A stretch of 64,000 bases of DNA from Bacillota bacterium (GCA_023457255.1 JAEWMB010000036.1:62001-126000), one strand, 5' to 3'; shown: positions 10,008 to 19,595, numbered from the stretch's first letter. Notes: a model not told the origin generated them from the sequence alone. A program made the numbers and translations.

Positions 10008-10076
10008 GGTTTGGTATAAATTAAGAGAGCGAATCATAACTTCCACTTTAATTGTAAGGACAAGCAAGTTGCAAAA

Positions 10077-10122
10077 GGGTGAGGCGACCAATCAAAATGA
10101 TTGGTTACCCCGCTCTTTTTTT
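10077..10122 (+). terminator. Intrinsic terminator between the LCP genes
   Basis: Perfect 8-bp inner stem (ACCAATCA 10087-10094, TGATTGGT 10098-10105) extended by GAGG/CCCC-type pairing, followed by CGCTCTTTTTTT. Confidence 0.75.
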
Positions 10123-10204
10123 AGAAAAAATGCATATTTTGTCAAAATTGATACCCAATATGTAGAAAAAGGGCAGATAAGATATTTCATTTTTTCAAAA
10201 AAAT

Positions 10205-10233
10205 AGGACAAACACATAGGAATATGGTATACT
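10205..10233 (+). promoter_or_regulatory. Promoter of second LCP gene
   Basis: AGGACA (10205-10210) and TATACT (10228-10233), 17-base spacer; the -10 is good and the -35 partial. Confidence 0.55.
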
Positions 10234-10300
10234 AAGGATATGCTTAAAAATTCCAACAACGAAGGATACTATTCCAATCGATAAATAATGGGAGATTTGT

Positions 10301-11845
10301 ATGAAAAGAAAAACGAACATACCCTGGGAGGAGTTTGACCCATCCAATGATGAGGAGTTCCAAAGAAACCTAGAGAAGGCTTTTTTCGAGGACGAACCGG
10401 AGGAACAGCTTGAGTTAAATCATAACGAGGATATACAGTGGATCGACATAGAAGCATCCGTAAAGGAAAAAGAAGAAGCAAAGCAAAACACATACGAGGA
10501 TGATATTAATGTTTTTCATGAGAATGCGATTGAATTTGCAGCAGGTAATGAGAGTGAAAATGATAATTTTGAACTCTTTGAAAAAGCAGTACATAGCATA
10601 GTCAATCAGGAATTGATGGATGCAGAGAAAGAGGTGAAGCATACCGATAGATTAAGCAAGGAAGAGGAAGAGATTATATCAGAAATTACGAGATCGCTGG
10701 CAAAACAAGTGGATCCGGGATTGGCAGACGAGGAGACGAGAGAATCTTCTTTGGAGGAAGGAATCAAACAGGAGTCTTTAAAAAGACGGTGGAAACGGAT
10801 AGGAATACCAATTTTAATTTCGATTGGTGTACTGCTCTTATCCGGATGTATGTTATTATTTACAAAAGCAGGTCAAAGTGTTTTAATTCGGCTTGGAGCA
10901 AATTTTGCAGCAAGCAAGTTTAATTATGACGATGGAAGTGGGCATGAGGTGGAGACTATTCCGGAAATTACGGATCCTCCGACGAATGATGATATAGAAA
11001 AAAAGAAAGAAGATGTTCAATTAAATGCGGCTGAGGGTACAATAAGACATGAAGATTATGCGGTTAACATCCTGCTTCTTGGAGAAGAAGCTATTTTTTC
11101 CGGAAATTCCAGAGGACGTACGGATGTTATGATGATTGCAACATTAAATTCAAAGGAAAAATCTATTAAATTAACTTCGTTAATGAGAGATATGTATGTT
11201 CAGATACCAGGTTATCAGGATGATAAATTAAATGCTGCGTATGCGGTCGGCGGAATACCGATGTTATTCGATACAATAGAGTTAAATTTTGATTTAAAAT
11301 TAGATGGTTATTGCCTTGTGGGGTTTGATGACTTCGAAAAAATCATTGATAAACTGGATGGTATTGATATCACATTAACTCAGACAGAGGCAAATTGGTT
11401 AAATACCACCAATTATATTTCAAATCCCAAATATCGAACTGTTACAGCCGGTCTTAATCATATGAATGGAAACCAGGCTCTTGGTTTTTGCAGAATTAGA
11501 GATGTTGCCAGCGGAACGAAAGAATATAATGATTTTGGAAGAACTTCAAGGCATCGTACCGTACTAGAGGCTATTTTCAGTAAATATAGATCATTAAATT
11601 ATTGGGATTTGGCCATGCTAATGAATAGTTGCTTACCAATGGTGACGACGGATTTGGATGCAAAAGAGCTTGAAACTTATATACAGCTTGCACTTGACAT
11701 TGGATTAACTAAGTTAGAACAGCTGCGCATCCCAATCAATGGAGCGTATGAAGATGCATATATAAGTAAGAAAAGTGTTATTATACCGAATTTGCAGAAA
11801 AATGTTGAAGCACTGCATACATTTATCTTTGGTGCTGAGGAATAA
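10301..11845 (+). CDS. LytR-CpsA-Psr (LCP) family protein, copy 2
   Basis: A 514-residue paralogue of the upstream gene with a longer acidic cytoplasmic region (about 165 residues, many Glu/Asp) before a membrane helix (IPILISIGVLLLSGCMLLF). LCP motifs are SRGRTDVMMIATL, SLMRDMYVQIPG and KLNAAYAVGG, and the domain ends near the C-terminus. It should act at the outer face of the membrane as a glycopolymer-peptidoglycan ligase. The ATG at 10301 has GGGAGA upstream. It lies 19 bases before the alarmone synthetase gene and is probably co-transcribed with it. Confidence 0.88.
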   Translation: MKRKTNIPWEEFDPSNDEEFQRNLEKAFFEDEPEEQLELNHNEDIQWIDIEASVKEKEEAKQNTYEDDINVFHENAIEFAAGNESENDNFELFEKAVHSIVNQELMDAEKEVKHTDRLSKEEEEIISEITRSLAKQVDPGLADEETRESSLEEGIKQESLKRRWKRIGIPILISIGVLLLSGCMLLFTKAGQSVLIRLGANFAASKFNYDDGSGHEVETIPEITDPPTNDDIEKKKEDVQLNAAEGTIRHEDYAVNILLLGEEAIFSGNSRGRTDVMMIATLNSKEKSIKLTSLMRDMYVQIPGYQDDKLNAAYAVGGIPMLFDTIELNFDLKLDGYCLVGFDDFEKIIDKLDGIDITLTQTEANWLNTTNYISNPKYRTVTAGLNHMNGNQALGFCRIRDVASGTKEYNDFGRTSRHRTVLEAIFSKYRSLNYWDLAMLMNSCLPMVTTDLDAKELETYIQLALDIGLTKLEQLRIPINGAYEDAYISKKSVIIPNLQKNVEALHTFIFGAEE

Positions 11846-11864
11846 GGTATAAGGGGGGTACACT

Positions 11865-12665
11865 ATGGAAATACAATTATGGAGAGAGATACTGGAACCA
11901 TATGCTCTTGCTGTTGATGAGCTTATGGTAAAGTTTAATCATATTATTGAGGCATATCGAAAAGCAGGCATGTACTCTCCAATTGAGCAGGTTACCGGTA
12001 GGGTAAAAACTATCTCAAGTATTCTTGAGAAGGCTCAAAAAAAGTCAATCGAGTTAGATAGTATCGAAGAAATAGAAGATATCGCCGGCATTCGGATTAT
12101 ATGTCAATTCGTAGACGATATCTATAAAGTAGTAGAATTAATTAAACATAGATCTGACATGTCGGTTGTCAGTGAAAAGGACTACATTACGCATAAGAAG
12201 GCAAGCGGATATCGAAGTTATCATATGATAGTTTCCTATCATGTGGAAACGCTTTATGGTCCAAAAGAAATTCATGCGGAGATACAAATAAGAACGTTAG
12301 CAATGAATTTTTGGGCTACGGTAGAACATTCCTTGCAATATAAATACAAGCAAAATATGCCGGATAATTTACGTCAGAGACTTCATAAAGCCTCGGATGC
12401 GATTGTAACATTAGATGAGGAGATGTCTTCTGTGCGCGGTGAAATTATGGATGCTCAAAACTCCTTTAATATCCGTGCGAATATTGTGGCAGATATTTTG
12501 ACTAATATACAGAATTTATATAAGGTCGCAAATAAAAGAGAAGTTGTAAAGATTCAGGATGAATTTTTCCGTATTTATGAAAGTGAAGACTTAAAACAAT
12601 TGGAACGATTCAATAAGGAGCTTGATATTATCTCCGAAGGTTATCGGGCACAGAGTCTTAGATAA
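11865..12665 (+). CDS. Small alarmone synthetase (RelA/SpoT-domain, RelQ-like)
   Basis: A 266-residue protein with only the (p)ppGpp synthetase domain: IEEIEDIAGIRIIC, HKKASGYRSYHMIV and EIQIRTLAMNFWATVEHSL. No HD hydrolase, TGS or ACT domain is present, so this is a small alarmone synthetase of the YjbM/RelQ type (usually 210-270 residues). It transfers pyrophosphate from ATP to GDP or GTP. GGGGGG lies ahead of the ATG. Its partner hydrolase is not in the window. A long hairpin follows at once. Confidence 0.88.
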   Translation: MEIQLWREILEPYALAVDELMVKFNHIIEAYRKAGMYSPIEQVTGRVKTISSILEKAQKKSIELDSIEEIEDIAGIRIICQFVDDIYKVVELIKHRSDMSVVSEKDYITHKKASGYRSYHMIVSYHVETLYGPKEIHAEIQIRTLAMNFWATVEHSLQYKYKQNMPDNLRQRLHKASDAIVTLDEEMSSVRGEIMDAQNSFNIRANIVADILTNIQNLYKVANKREVVKIQDEFFRIYESEDLKQLERFNKELDIISEGYRAQSLR

Positions 12666-12676
12666 GAAGATTTAAG

Positions 12677-12755
12677 GGGCTTTTGGAATTTTATTGGGAC
12701 AGGGAAAAGTGCGCGAAGCGTGCTTTTTCTTGTCTCAATAAAATTCCAAAGGCTC
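12677..12755 (+). terminator. Very long hairpin containing a terminator
   Basis: Arms 12679-12714 and 12718-12753 pair over all 36 positions around a GAA loop: 30 Watson-Crick pairs and 6 G-U wobbles, every wobble favouring the + strand RNA. Two further pairs extend the base of the stem. The innermost part (GTGCGC, GAA, GCGTGC, then TTTTTCTT) alone looks like a normal terminator; the outer 25 pairs are not needed for that. Confidence 0.75.
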
Positions 12756-12794
12756 ATCATATAACTAGATATAAGATTAGAAAGGTTATCATAC

Positions 12795-14261
12795 ATGAAT
12801 ATAAAATTACCGGAAGAGTTTAAACAAAGAATGCAGGAGATGCTTTCCGAGGAGTATGAAGCATATGAAAAATGCTATGAGGAAAAGCATCGTGGCGGGC
12901 TTCGTATCAATACTTTAAAGTTAAGCAAGGAGGAATTTGAAAAAATAAGTCCCTATGAGATAAAGCGTGTTCCTTTTATTCCGAATGGCTATTACTATCA
13001 GGAGAAAGAGCAGCCGGCAAGACATCCTTATTATTTCGGCGGACTTTACTATATTCAGGAACCAAGTGCTATGACTCCGGCAAGCTTACTGCCGGTGGTA
13101 CCGGGAGATAAGGTATTGGATTTGTGTGCGGCACCCGGCGGTAAGAGTACGGAATTGGCTGCAAAGCTTCAGGGAGAAGGTGTTTTGGTTGCGAATGATA
13201 TCAGTAATTCCAGAGCAAAAGCACTTTTAAAAAATATAGAACTGTTTGGTGTCAGGAATCCGGTTGTTGTAAGTGAGGCTCCCGCAAAACTTGTTAACAC
13301 ATTTACCGGCTACTTTGATAAGATTTTAGTGGATGCTCCATGCTCCGGAGAGGGAATGTTCCGAAAGAGCCCGGCTATTATGAAAAACTGGGAACAGTAT
13401 GGCGTAGATTATTATAATAAGCTGCAAAAAGAGATTATTGTACAGGCAGTAAAGATGTTAAAGCCAGGAGGATATCTCCTGTATTCGACCTGTACCTTTT
13501 CCAGAGAAGAGAATGAAGGTACCATAAAATTTTTACTCGAAGAAGAGCCGGATATGGAGATTGTACCGGCAATTTGGAATTCCTTAGAGCATCAGCCGGA
13601 CTTTTCTCTTCGCGAAGAAGATAAAATTCGTTTGCTGAGAAGAAAAGAGCGAGACAATGTATCCTACGAGGGATTTGATTTTGGAAAGCCAGAATGGGTA
13701 GACGGACCAAAAGAATTGGTGCATACCTTACGTTTATGGCCTCAGAGGATAGAGGGAGAGGGGCACTATGTTGCACTGCTCCGCAAAAAAGAAACCGCTC
13801 CAGGTAACTATCATGAGATATACTGTATACCGGCGAAGGAAACAAAACAAATTTCTGAGGAGGCAAGAGAGTTCTTTGGAAAGATTGGTTTCCCGATTGA
13901 TCGGAATCGAATTACAGTGAAAGAAGATCGTCTGTATCTGCTGCCGGAAGGCTTAGTGGATCTAAAAGGACTTCGAATTTTACGTTCCGGTTTATTATTA
14001 GGTGAGATGAAAAAGAATCGGTTTGAGCCTAGTCAGGCACTTGCCTGTGCGCTGAAAGCCTCAGAGTACGATAATATCTATAATCTTGCTTCCAAGGATG
14101 AGGATGCGGTACGTTATCTTAAGTGTGAATCGATTGAGATAAAGAAGGAATGTCAGGATGGATGGCTTTTGGTATGTGTAGATGGATATCCACTTGGATT
14201 TGGTAAGTATAACAAAGGAAATTTTAAGAACAAGTATTTGCCGGGATGGCGTTGGATGTAA
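12795..14261 (+). CDS. 16S rRNA (cytosine-C5) methyltransferase, RsmF/NOL1-Sun family
   Basis: A 488-residue protein. The SAM-binding motif LCAAPGGKSTELA is at about 110, with the paired catalytic cysteine motifs VDAPCSGEGMF and LLYSTCTFSREENE. The C-terminal third carries the RsmF-type PUA-like region (LRSGLLLGEMKKNRFEPSQ). It would methylate C5 of cytosines in 16S rRNA. The start at 12795 follows AGAAAGG at moderate distance. The next gene begins 13 bases downstream and also modifies rRNA. Confidence 0.87.
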   Translation: MNIKLPEEFKQRMQEMLSEEYEAYEKCYEEKHRGGLRINTLKLSKEEFEKISPYEIKRVPFIPNGYYYQEKEQPARHPYYFGGLYYIQEPSAMTPASLLPVVPGDKVLDLCAAPGGKSTELAAKLQGEGVLVANDISNSRAKALLKNIELFGVRNPVVVSEAPAKLVNTFTGYFDKILVDAPCSGEGMFRKSPAIMKNWEQYGVDYYNKLQKEIIVQAVKMLKPGGYLLYSTCTFSREENEGTIKFLLEEEPDMEIVPAIWNSLEHQPDFSLREEDKIRLLRRKERDNVSYEGFDFGKPEWVDGPKELVHTLRLWPQRIEGEGHYVALLRKKETAPGNYHEIYCIPAKETKQISEEAREFFGKIGFPIDRNRITVKEDRLYLLPEGLVDLKGLRILRSGLLLGEMKKNRFEPSQALACALKASEYDNIYNLASKDEDAVRYLKCESIEIKKECQDGWLLVCVDGYPLGFGKYNKGNFKNKYLPGWRWM

Positions 14262-14274
14262 GGCTGGAGGTAGA

Positions 14275-14997
14275 ATGGGTAAGTCAAACGTGGTATTAAG
14301 ACTGGATAAATACCTTGCGGATTTATCGGTCGGAACCAGAACAGAAGTAAAGCAGATGATACGAAAGGGCAGGGTAATGTTAAACGGAAAAACCATCACG
14401 GTGCCTGAGACAAAAGTGGATAGTAACCAGGATAAAATTTCCGTAGACGGCAGAGAGCTGTCCTATGTTCCTTTGGAGTATTTTATGTTAAATAAACCGG
14501 CCGGAGTTGTGTCCGCATCAAGTGACAAAAAACAGACTACCGTCGTTGATTTAATCGATGAGGCAAAGAGAAAAGATCTCTTCCCGGTAGGCCGTTTAGA
14601 TAAAGATACCGAAGGACTTTTAATTATAACAAATGATGGTGACTTAGCACATCGGCTGCTAAGTCCTAAAAAGCATGTGGATAAGGTTTATTTTGTAAGG
14701 CTTCTTAAGCCTTTGAGAAAAGAAGATGAAGAAGCTTTTGCCGCCGGTCTTAAGATAAATGAGGAATTTACGGCTTTGCCGGCTAGGTTAAAGAGTGTTT
14801 CCAAGCGGGAAGCATATGTGACAATCAGAGAAGGAAAGTTTCATCAAATCAAGCGAATGTTTGAAGCAGTTGAGAATGAAGTTGTATATTTGAAGCGGAT
14901 TTCTATGGGGAGTCTTACTCTTGATGAAACCCTTTCGCTTGGTGAATATCGTGAACTTACGAAGGAAGAAATTGAGGCATTGCGCCGGCAATCTTGA
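14275..14997 (+). CDS. 16S rRNA pseudouridine synthase, RsuA/RluB family
   Basis: A 240-residue protein. The start at 14275 has GGAGG 6 bases ahead; earlier in-frame codons would overlap the methyltransferase. An S4-type RNA-binding domain (RLDKYLADL to NQDKISVDG) is followed by the catalytic block FPVGRLDKDTEGLLIITND with the nucleophilic Asp in GRLD. The KKHVDKVYFVRL and HQIKRMF blocks are family-typical. Whether it acts on 16S or 23S rRNA cannot be settled from sequence alone. The stop codon is 38 bases before the HAD gene start. Confidence 0.87.
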   Translation: MGKSNVVLRLDKYLADLSVGTRTEVKQMIRKGRVMLNGKTITVPETKVDSNQDKISVDGRELSYVPLEYFMLNKPAGVVSASSDKKQTTVVDLIDEAKRKDLFPVGRLDKDTEGLLIITNDGDLAHRLLSPKKHVDKVYFVRLLKPLRKEDEEAFAAGLKINEEFTALPARLKSVSKREAYVTIREGKFHQIKRMFEAVENEVVYLKRISMGSLTLDETLSLGEYRELTKEEIEALRRQS

Positions 14998-15035
14998 GGC
15001 AGACGTGCGTAAGGCGCACAGATGGGAGACACCGT

Positions 15036-15680
15036 ATGTTAGAGAATATAAATGCAGTTATTTTTGATTTGGATGGAACGTTAGTTAACTCCATGTGGAT
15101 GTGGAGGGCAATTGATGTGGAATATTTAAGTAGATTTGGTATCGATTTACCGGAAGACCTGCAGCGGGAAATTGAAGGGATGAGTTTTTCTGAAACTGCA
15201 ATTTATTTTAAAAAACGTTTTCAGTTAGAGCCTTCCATAGAAGAAATTAAGGATACCTGGAATGAGATGGCATATGAAAAATATGCAAAGGAGGTTCCAT
15301 TAAAGCGGGGGGCCCTTAAATTTCTACAATATCTGAAAGAAAATAATATAAAAACAGGGATCGCAACCAGCAATTCCAGAGAACTTGCTGGTGCGGTGCT
15401 AAAAGGGCTTAATGTGGAGAGGTATTTTGATGCCATTCATACTTCTTGCGAGGTGTTAAAAGGAAAACCGTCTCCGGATATTTATCTGTATGTGGCGGAA
15501 AAGCTTTCCGTAGCACCGGAAAACTGCCTTGTTTTTGAAGATATTCCTCAAGGAATCTTAGCTGGTAAAAATGCCGGTATGAAAGTTTGTGCTGTTTGGG
15601 ATGAGTTTTCCGTACCGATTGAGGAAGAAAAGAAGAGTTTGGCGGATTATTTTATAGAATCCTTTGACGAAGTAATCTAA
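15036..15680 (+). CDS. HAD-superfamily phosphatase (beta-phosphoglucomutase-like)
   Basis: A 214-residue protein. The start at 15036 has TGGGAG upstream; an in-frame ATG at 14994 lacks a site. HAD motif I is VIFDLDGTLVNS, motif II sits in GIATSNSREL, and motif III/IV is KGKPSPDIYL with FEDIPQGILAGKNAGM. The helical cap after motif I places it in the beta-PGM/phosphatase subfamily. The substrate is unknown. It lies between two pseudouridine synthase genes; a role in nucleoside phosphate turnover is possible but unproven. Confidence 0.85.
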   Translation: MLENINAVIFDLDGTLVNSMWMWRAIDVEYLSRFGIDLPEDLQREIEGMSFSETAIYFKKRFQLEPSIEEIKDTWNEMAYEKYAKEVPLKRGALKFLQYLKENNIKTGIATSNSRELAGAVLKGLNVERYFDAIHTSCEVLKGKPSPDIYLYVAEKLSVAPENCLVFEDIPQGILAGKNAGMKVCAVWDEFSVPIEEEKKSLADYFIESFDEVI

Positions 15681-15702
15681 TACAGTAAAGGGAGTTAATA
15701 AA

Positions 15703-16731
15703 GTGAGAGAAATCACCATTGTAAAAAATGAGGCAGGACAAAGGCTTGATAAATTTTTAGCAAAATATCTAAACAAGGCTCCTAAGAGTTTTTTTTATAA
15801 AATGCTTCGAAAGAAAAATATCACCTTGAATGGAAAGAAGGCAGAAGGAGCAGAAAAACTGATAGAGGGGGATGTCGTACGTCTTTTTTTATCCGAGGAA
15901 ACAATGGAAGGGTTTCAAGAGTCTTACGAACTGGCTGCTCGGGTGAAGCAAAGCTTTGTAAAATTAGATGTTTTATATGAAGATTCCCATGTTGTAATTA
16001 TAAATAAACCCGTTGGCGTGCTATCACAGCGTGCCAAAGAGACAGATGTTTCTTTGGTTGAATTACTAATAGCTTACCTTTTAGATAAAGGGAGTTTAAC
16101 AAAAGAAGAGCTGTCTACCTTTAAACCTTCGGTGTGCAACCGTCTGGACCGAAATACCAGTGGGATTGTAATAGCAGGAAAAAGCTTATTTGGACTGCAG
16201 GAAATGTCTGCAAGATTACAGGATCGTAGTCTTCATAAATATTATCGCTGCATAGTGAAAGGAAGGATGACAAAAGGAGCACGAATCAAGGGATATTTGG
16301 AGAAAGATGAGAGAACAAATAAAGTAACGATTTATGAAAGTGCTTCCGCGGAAGGGGAAAGTTCCTACATTGAGACTGAGTATCAGCCGCTTCTGAGTAA
16401 GAACGGGTATACACTTTTAGAGGTGCTGCTGGTTACCGGAAAGACACATCAGATTCGTGCCCATTTAAGCAGTATCGGACATCCGATTATTGGTGATATG
16501 AAATATGGAGAAGAAGCATTAAATAAAAAACTGCAAAAACAATATGGTTTCGGCTTCCAGTTACTTCATTCTTACCGATTAGAATTTCCCATGCTTCCCA
16601 AGGAGCTTGAGAAATTAAGTAATCAAAAGATTATTGCACCGCCTCCGCAGCTTTTTCAAAAGATAGAGAAGAGTTTATTTCATGCGAATGACAGGTCTGT
16701 TAGGGATAAGGACATATCTGCCAAATTATAG
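15703..16731 (+). CDS. 23S rRNA pseudouridine synthase, RluA family (RluC/D-like)
   Basis: A 342-residue protein starting with GTG at 15703 after AAAGGGAG. An S4 domain (residues about 5-65) precedes the RluA catalytic domain. The nucleophile motif is VCNRLDRNTSGIVIAGK, slightly divergent from HRLD (Asn replaces His before RLD, common in firmicute members). TGKTHQIRAHLSSIGHPIIGD is the second signature. It would isomerise uridines in 23S rRNA. It follows the HAD gene by 22 bases. Confidence 0.87.
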   Translation: MREITIVKNEAGQRLDKFLAKYLNKAPKSFFYKMLRKKNITLNGKKAEGAEKLIEGDVVRLFLSEETMEGFQESYELAARVKQSFVKLDVLYEDSHVVIINKPVGVLSQRAKETDVSLVELLIAYLLDKGSLTKEELSTFKPSVCNRLDRNTSGIVIAGKSLFGLQEMSARLQDRSLHKYYRCIVKGRMTKGARIKGYLEKDERTNKVTIYESASAEGESSYIETEYQPLLSKNGYTLLEVLLVTGKTHQIRAHLSSIGHPIIGDMKYGEEALNKKLQKQYGFGFQLLHSYRLEFPMLPKELEKLSNQKIIAPPPQLFQKIEKSLFHANDRSVRDKDISAKL

Positions 16732-16827
16732 CTGGGAAACTGCCGGTTTAAGAAGCATTCTCTTTTTATAGGGAATGCAGCCAAGAATATATAGGGAAAT
16801 TAAGATAGCAGGAAGGAGGGAAATTAA

Positions 16828-17364
16828 GTGCCATCATGGAATTCGCGGGGGCTTCGTGGCTCTGCTCTGGAAGAGTTAATTAATCTGACTTTGGAGAAGT
16901 ATCGTGAAAATCACCTGGCGTTAATTCAAAAAGTGCCGACTCCGATTACGCCGATTCAGATTGATAAAGAAAAACGTCATATTACCCTTGCTTATTTTGA
17001 ACAAAAAAGTACGGTCGATTATATTGGTGCGGTTCAAGGAATCCCGGTTTGTTTTGATGCAAAGGAATGTGCGGTGGATACTTTTTCTTTGCAAAATGTA
17101 CAGGAACATCAAGTGAGGTTTATGGAGGACTTCGAAGAACAGGGAGGAGTAGCCTTTATTTTGATTTATTTTTCAAAAAAGGATGAGTTTTATTATTTAC
17201 GTTTTCAAGAACTTATGAAATTTTGGAATCGTAAGTTATCCGGAGGAAGGAAGAGTTTCCGAAAAGAAGAGCTTTGTAAAGACTTTTATATGAGCAGGCA
17301 TAGTGGGGTATTCGTTCCGTTTTTAGAGCTGTTACAGAAGGATTTGTTGGAAAGAGAAGAGTAA
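16828..17364 (+). CDS. recU: Holliday junction resolvase RecU
   Basis: A 178-residue protein with GTG start at 16828 after AGGAAGGAGGG. Family motifs are SWNSRGLRGSALEELIN, the nuclease core VDYIGAVQGIPVCFDAKEC (acidic residues plus DAKE), QVRFM, and FILIYFSKKDEFYYL. RecU cuts four-way junctions in recombination and chromosome segregation in Firmicutes. In Bacillus it sits next to a penicillin-binding protein gene; here no PBP gene is nearby. A 96-base gap with a weak hairpin separates it from the rluA-type gene. Confidence 0.88.
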   Translation: MPSWNSRGLRGSALEELINLTLEKYRENHLALIQKVPTPITPIQIDKEKRHITLAYFEQKSTVDYIGAVQGIPVCFDAKECAVDTFSLQNVQEHQVRFMEDFEEQGGVAFILIYFSKKDEFYYLRFQELMKFWNRKLSGGRKSFRKEELCKDFYMSRHSGVFVPFLELLQKDLLEREE

Positions 17365-17480
17365 TGCTCTTTGCTAAAGTCTGTCCGTGGCAGCTCTTTT
17401 GCATATTCTTGATTTCTGGCAAAATGAAATGAGAATGTTTCAAACATCTACCTAGGATAGTGTTAACAATGTTTCTTCCC

Positions 17481-17509
17481 TTGACAGAGAAAAACATTTG
17501 CATTATAAT
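17481..17509 (+). promoter_or_regulatory. Consensus promoter of the his operon
   Basis: TTGACA (17481-17486), exactly 17 bases, TATAAT (17504-17509): a perfect sigma-A consensus. A leader of about 100 bases follows with one small stem (TTCGC/GCGAA around 17518-17533). I see no T-box motif in it. Confidence 0.85.
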
Positions 17510-17618
17510 AAGTTAACTTCGCATGGTAGCGAATTATCACGTTACCTCATTAAAGTAATTTGTATAATAGATATTTACAGCTAAAGTTTTCAGTTATTTT
17601 CATAAAGGAAGGATTCAT

Positions 17619-18875
17619 ATGGATAAATTATTACATACCCCGGAAGGGGTTCGAGATATTTATAATTCCGAGTTTGCAAAGAAAAAGATGTTAGAGCAAG
17701 AGCTTGGAAAGCGTCTGGCACTGCATGGATTTCGCGAGATACAAACCCCGATGTTTGAGTTTTTAGATATTTTTAGTAAAGAGCGGGGAAGTGTCAGTGG
17801 AAAGGAAATGTATAAGTTTTTTGACAGGGAAGGCAATACCTTGGTTCTTCGCCCCGATATCACTCCTTCCATAGCACGATGTGTTGCAAAATATTATAAA
17901 ACGGAACAGATGCCAATTCGGTTAAGTTATTGCGGCAGTACTTTTATCAACAGCAGCAGCTATCAGGGAAAATTAAAGGAAGCTACCCAGCTGGGAGCGG
18001 AATTGATTAATGATGCAAGCATTGAAGCAGATGCAGAAATGATTGCTTTGACAGTAGAATGTTTGCAATGTGCAGGGGTAAAAGAATTTCAAGTTGAGAT
18101 TGGTCAGGCCGATTTTTTTCATGGTATTGTAGAAGAAGCAGGATTTGATGAAGAGGAAACCGAACAACTGCGTGTCTTGATTGAAAATAAGAATTTACTT
18201 GGTGTGGAAGAACTAATACGCGGAAAGCATTTAGAAAAGCCTGTAAAGAGTATTATCCTGCAGCTAACTGATTTATTTGGTACGTTAAATAAAGTGCTTA
18301 GCGTGAAGGAATCCATCCACAATGAACGTGCAAGAAAAGCATTGGAACGCATGGAAAAGTTGTATGAATTATTGACACTGTACGGATATGAACAGTACAT
18401 CACCTTTGATCTGGGAATGCTTAGTAAATATAATTATTACACCGGAATTATTTTTCGTGCATACACCTATGGAACCGGTGATGCTGTGATTACCGGCGGC
18501 CGTTATGATTCGTTGGTGGGTCAGTTTGGAAAGCAGGCACCGGCGATTGGCATGGCAGTTTTAGTTGACCAGCTCTTAATAGCACTAAACAGGCAAAAAC
18601 TAATGGAGACACCGGAATCAGAAAATACTTTAATTCTCTATGAGTCTTCTTATATTGCAAATGCGGTAGCTCTTGCCAATCATTTCCGTGAACAGGAGAT
18701 GAAGATTGAAATGCTTGTTCATGATGGGAACAGAACTAGAGAGGATTATATTACCTATGCAAAACGCATGGGAATTGGCGGAATTCTTTCATTATTAAGC
18801 GAGGAAGAAGTTGAGGTTATCCATGCAATGGATGGGAGCGTTCGGACGGTGCCGCTGAAAGGAATGTTATCCTAG
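17619..18875 (+). CDS. hisZ: ATP phosphoribosyltransferase regulatory subunit HisZ
   Basis: A 418-residue histidyl-tRNA-synthetase paralogue. Class II motifs are LHTPEGVRDIYNSEF, VLRPDITPSIARC and ITGGRYDSLVGQFGK, but the synthetase anticodon domain is replaced by a short divergent C-terminus. Together with a short HisG, this is the hetero-octameric ATP-PRT found in many clostridia, where HisZ is needed for activity and mediates histidine feedback. It opens the operon, 31 bases before hisG. AAGGAAGG precedes the ATG. Confidence 0.92.
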   Translation: MDKLLHTPEGVRDIYNSEFAKKKMLEQELGKRLALHGFREIQTPMFEFLDIFSKERGSVSGKEMYKFFDREGNTLVLRPDITPSIARCVAKYYKTEQMPIRLSYCGSTFINSSSYQGKLKEATQLGAELINDASIEADAEMIALTVECLQCAGVKEFQVEIGQADFFHGIVEEAGFDEEETEQLRVLIENKNLLGVEELIRGKHLEKPVKSIILQLTDLFGTLNKVLSVKESIHNERARKALERMEKLYELLTLYGYEQYITFDLGMLSKYNYYTGIIFRAYTYGTGDAVITGGRYDSLVGQFGKQAPAIGMAVLVDQLLIALNRQKLMETPESENTLILYESSYIANAVALANHFREQEMKIEMLVHDGNRTREDYITYAKRMGIGGILSLLSEEEVEVIHAMDGSVRTVPLKGMLS

Positions 18876-18906
18876 AAGATATTATTAACGTGGTATGGAG
18901 GTTATA

Positions 18907-19557
18907 GTGAAATATATTACAATAGCATTAGCGAAAGGCCGCCTTGCAAAAAAGGCGCTCGAGATATTAGAACAGATTGGAATCACCTGTGATGAGATGA
19001 AGGACCCCAATTCCAGAAAGTTAATTTTTACGAATGAGGAGTTAAAACTGAGATTCTTTCTGGCAAAGGCAAACGATGTCCCAACTTATGTTGAATATGG
19101 TGCGGCTGATATCGGAGTAGTTGGAAAAGATACTATTTTAGAAGAAGGAAGAAAGATGTATGAGGTCTTGGATTTAAATTTAGGCAAATGCCGAATGTGT
19201 GTTGCCGGTCCAGCGAGTGCAAAAGAACTGTTACATCATGGGGAACTGATTCGTGTTGCAACAAAATATCCGAACATTGCCAAAGATTATTTCTATAATA
19301 AAAAGCATCAGACAGTAGAAATTATTAAATTAAATGGTTCTATCGAGTTAGCGCCGATTGTTGGTTTAGCAGAAGTAATTGTAGATATTGTTGAAACAGG
19401 ATCTACTTTACGTGAAAACGGATTGGAAGTATTAGAAGAAATTTGTCCGCTGTCTGCCCGTGTTGTAGTCAATCAGGTGAGTATGAAGATGGAACATGAA
19501 AGAATTACCAGGATGATTAATGACTTACGGGAAGTACTGGTAACTTCTTGTATCTAA
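18907..19557 (+). CDS. hisG: ATP phosphoribosyltransferase catalytic subunit, short form
   Basis: A 216-residue protein starting with GTG at 18907, 5 bases after GGAGG; the in-frame ATG at 18895 overlaps that ribosome site. It lacks the C-terminal ACT-like regulatory domain of long HisG, consistent with dependence on HisZ. Motifs: TIALAKGRLAKKA, PTYVEYGAADIGVVGKD and the PRPP loop VDIVETGSTLRENGLE. It condenses ATP and PRPP, the first step of histidine synthesis. Confidence 0.93.
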   Translation: MKYITIALAKGRLAKKALEILEQIGITCDEMKDPNSRKLIFTNEELKLRFFLAKANDVPTYVEYGAADIGVVGKDTILEEGRKMYEVLDLNLGKCRMCVAGPASAKELLHHGELIRVATKYPNIAKDYFYNKKHQTVEIIKLNGSIELAPIVGLAEVIVDIVETGSTLRENGLEVLEEICPLSARVVVNQVSMKMEHERITRMINDLREVLVTSCI

Positions 19558-19595
19558 CAGGGAAAGCTTGTGTTACAATATTCATGACATGATAA

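Noticed and set aside
17510..17618. T-box or histidine attenuator ahead of hisZ
   Set aside because: The leader is only about 100 bases with no T-box sequence, no antiterminator pair and no His-codon leader peptide.
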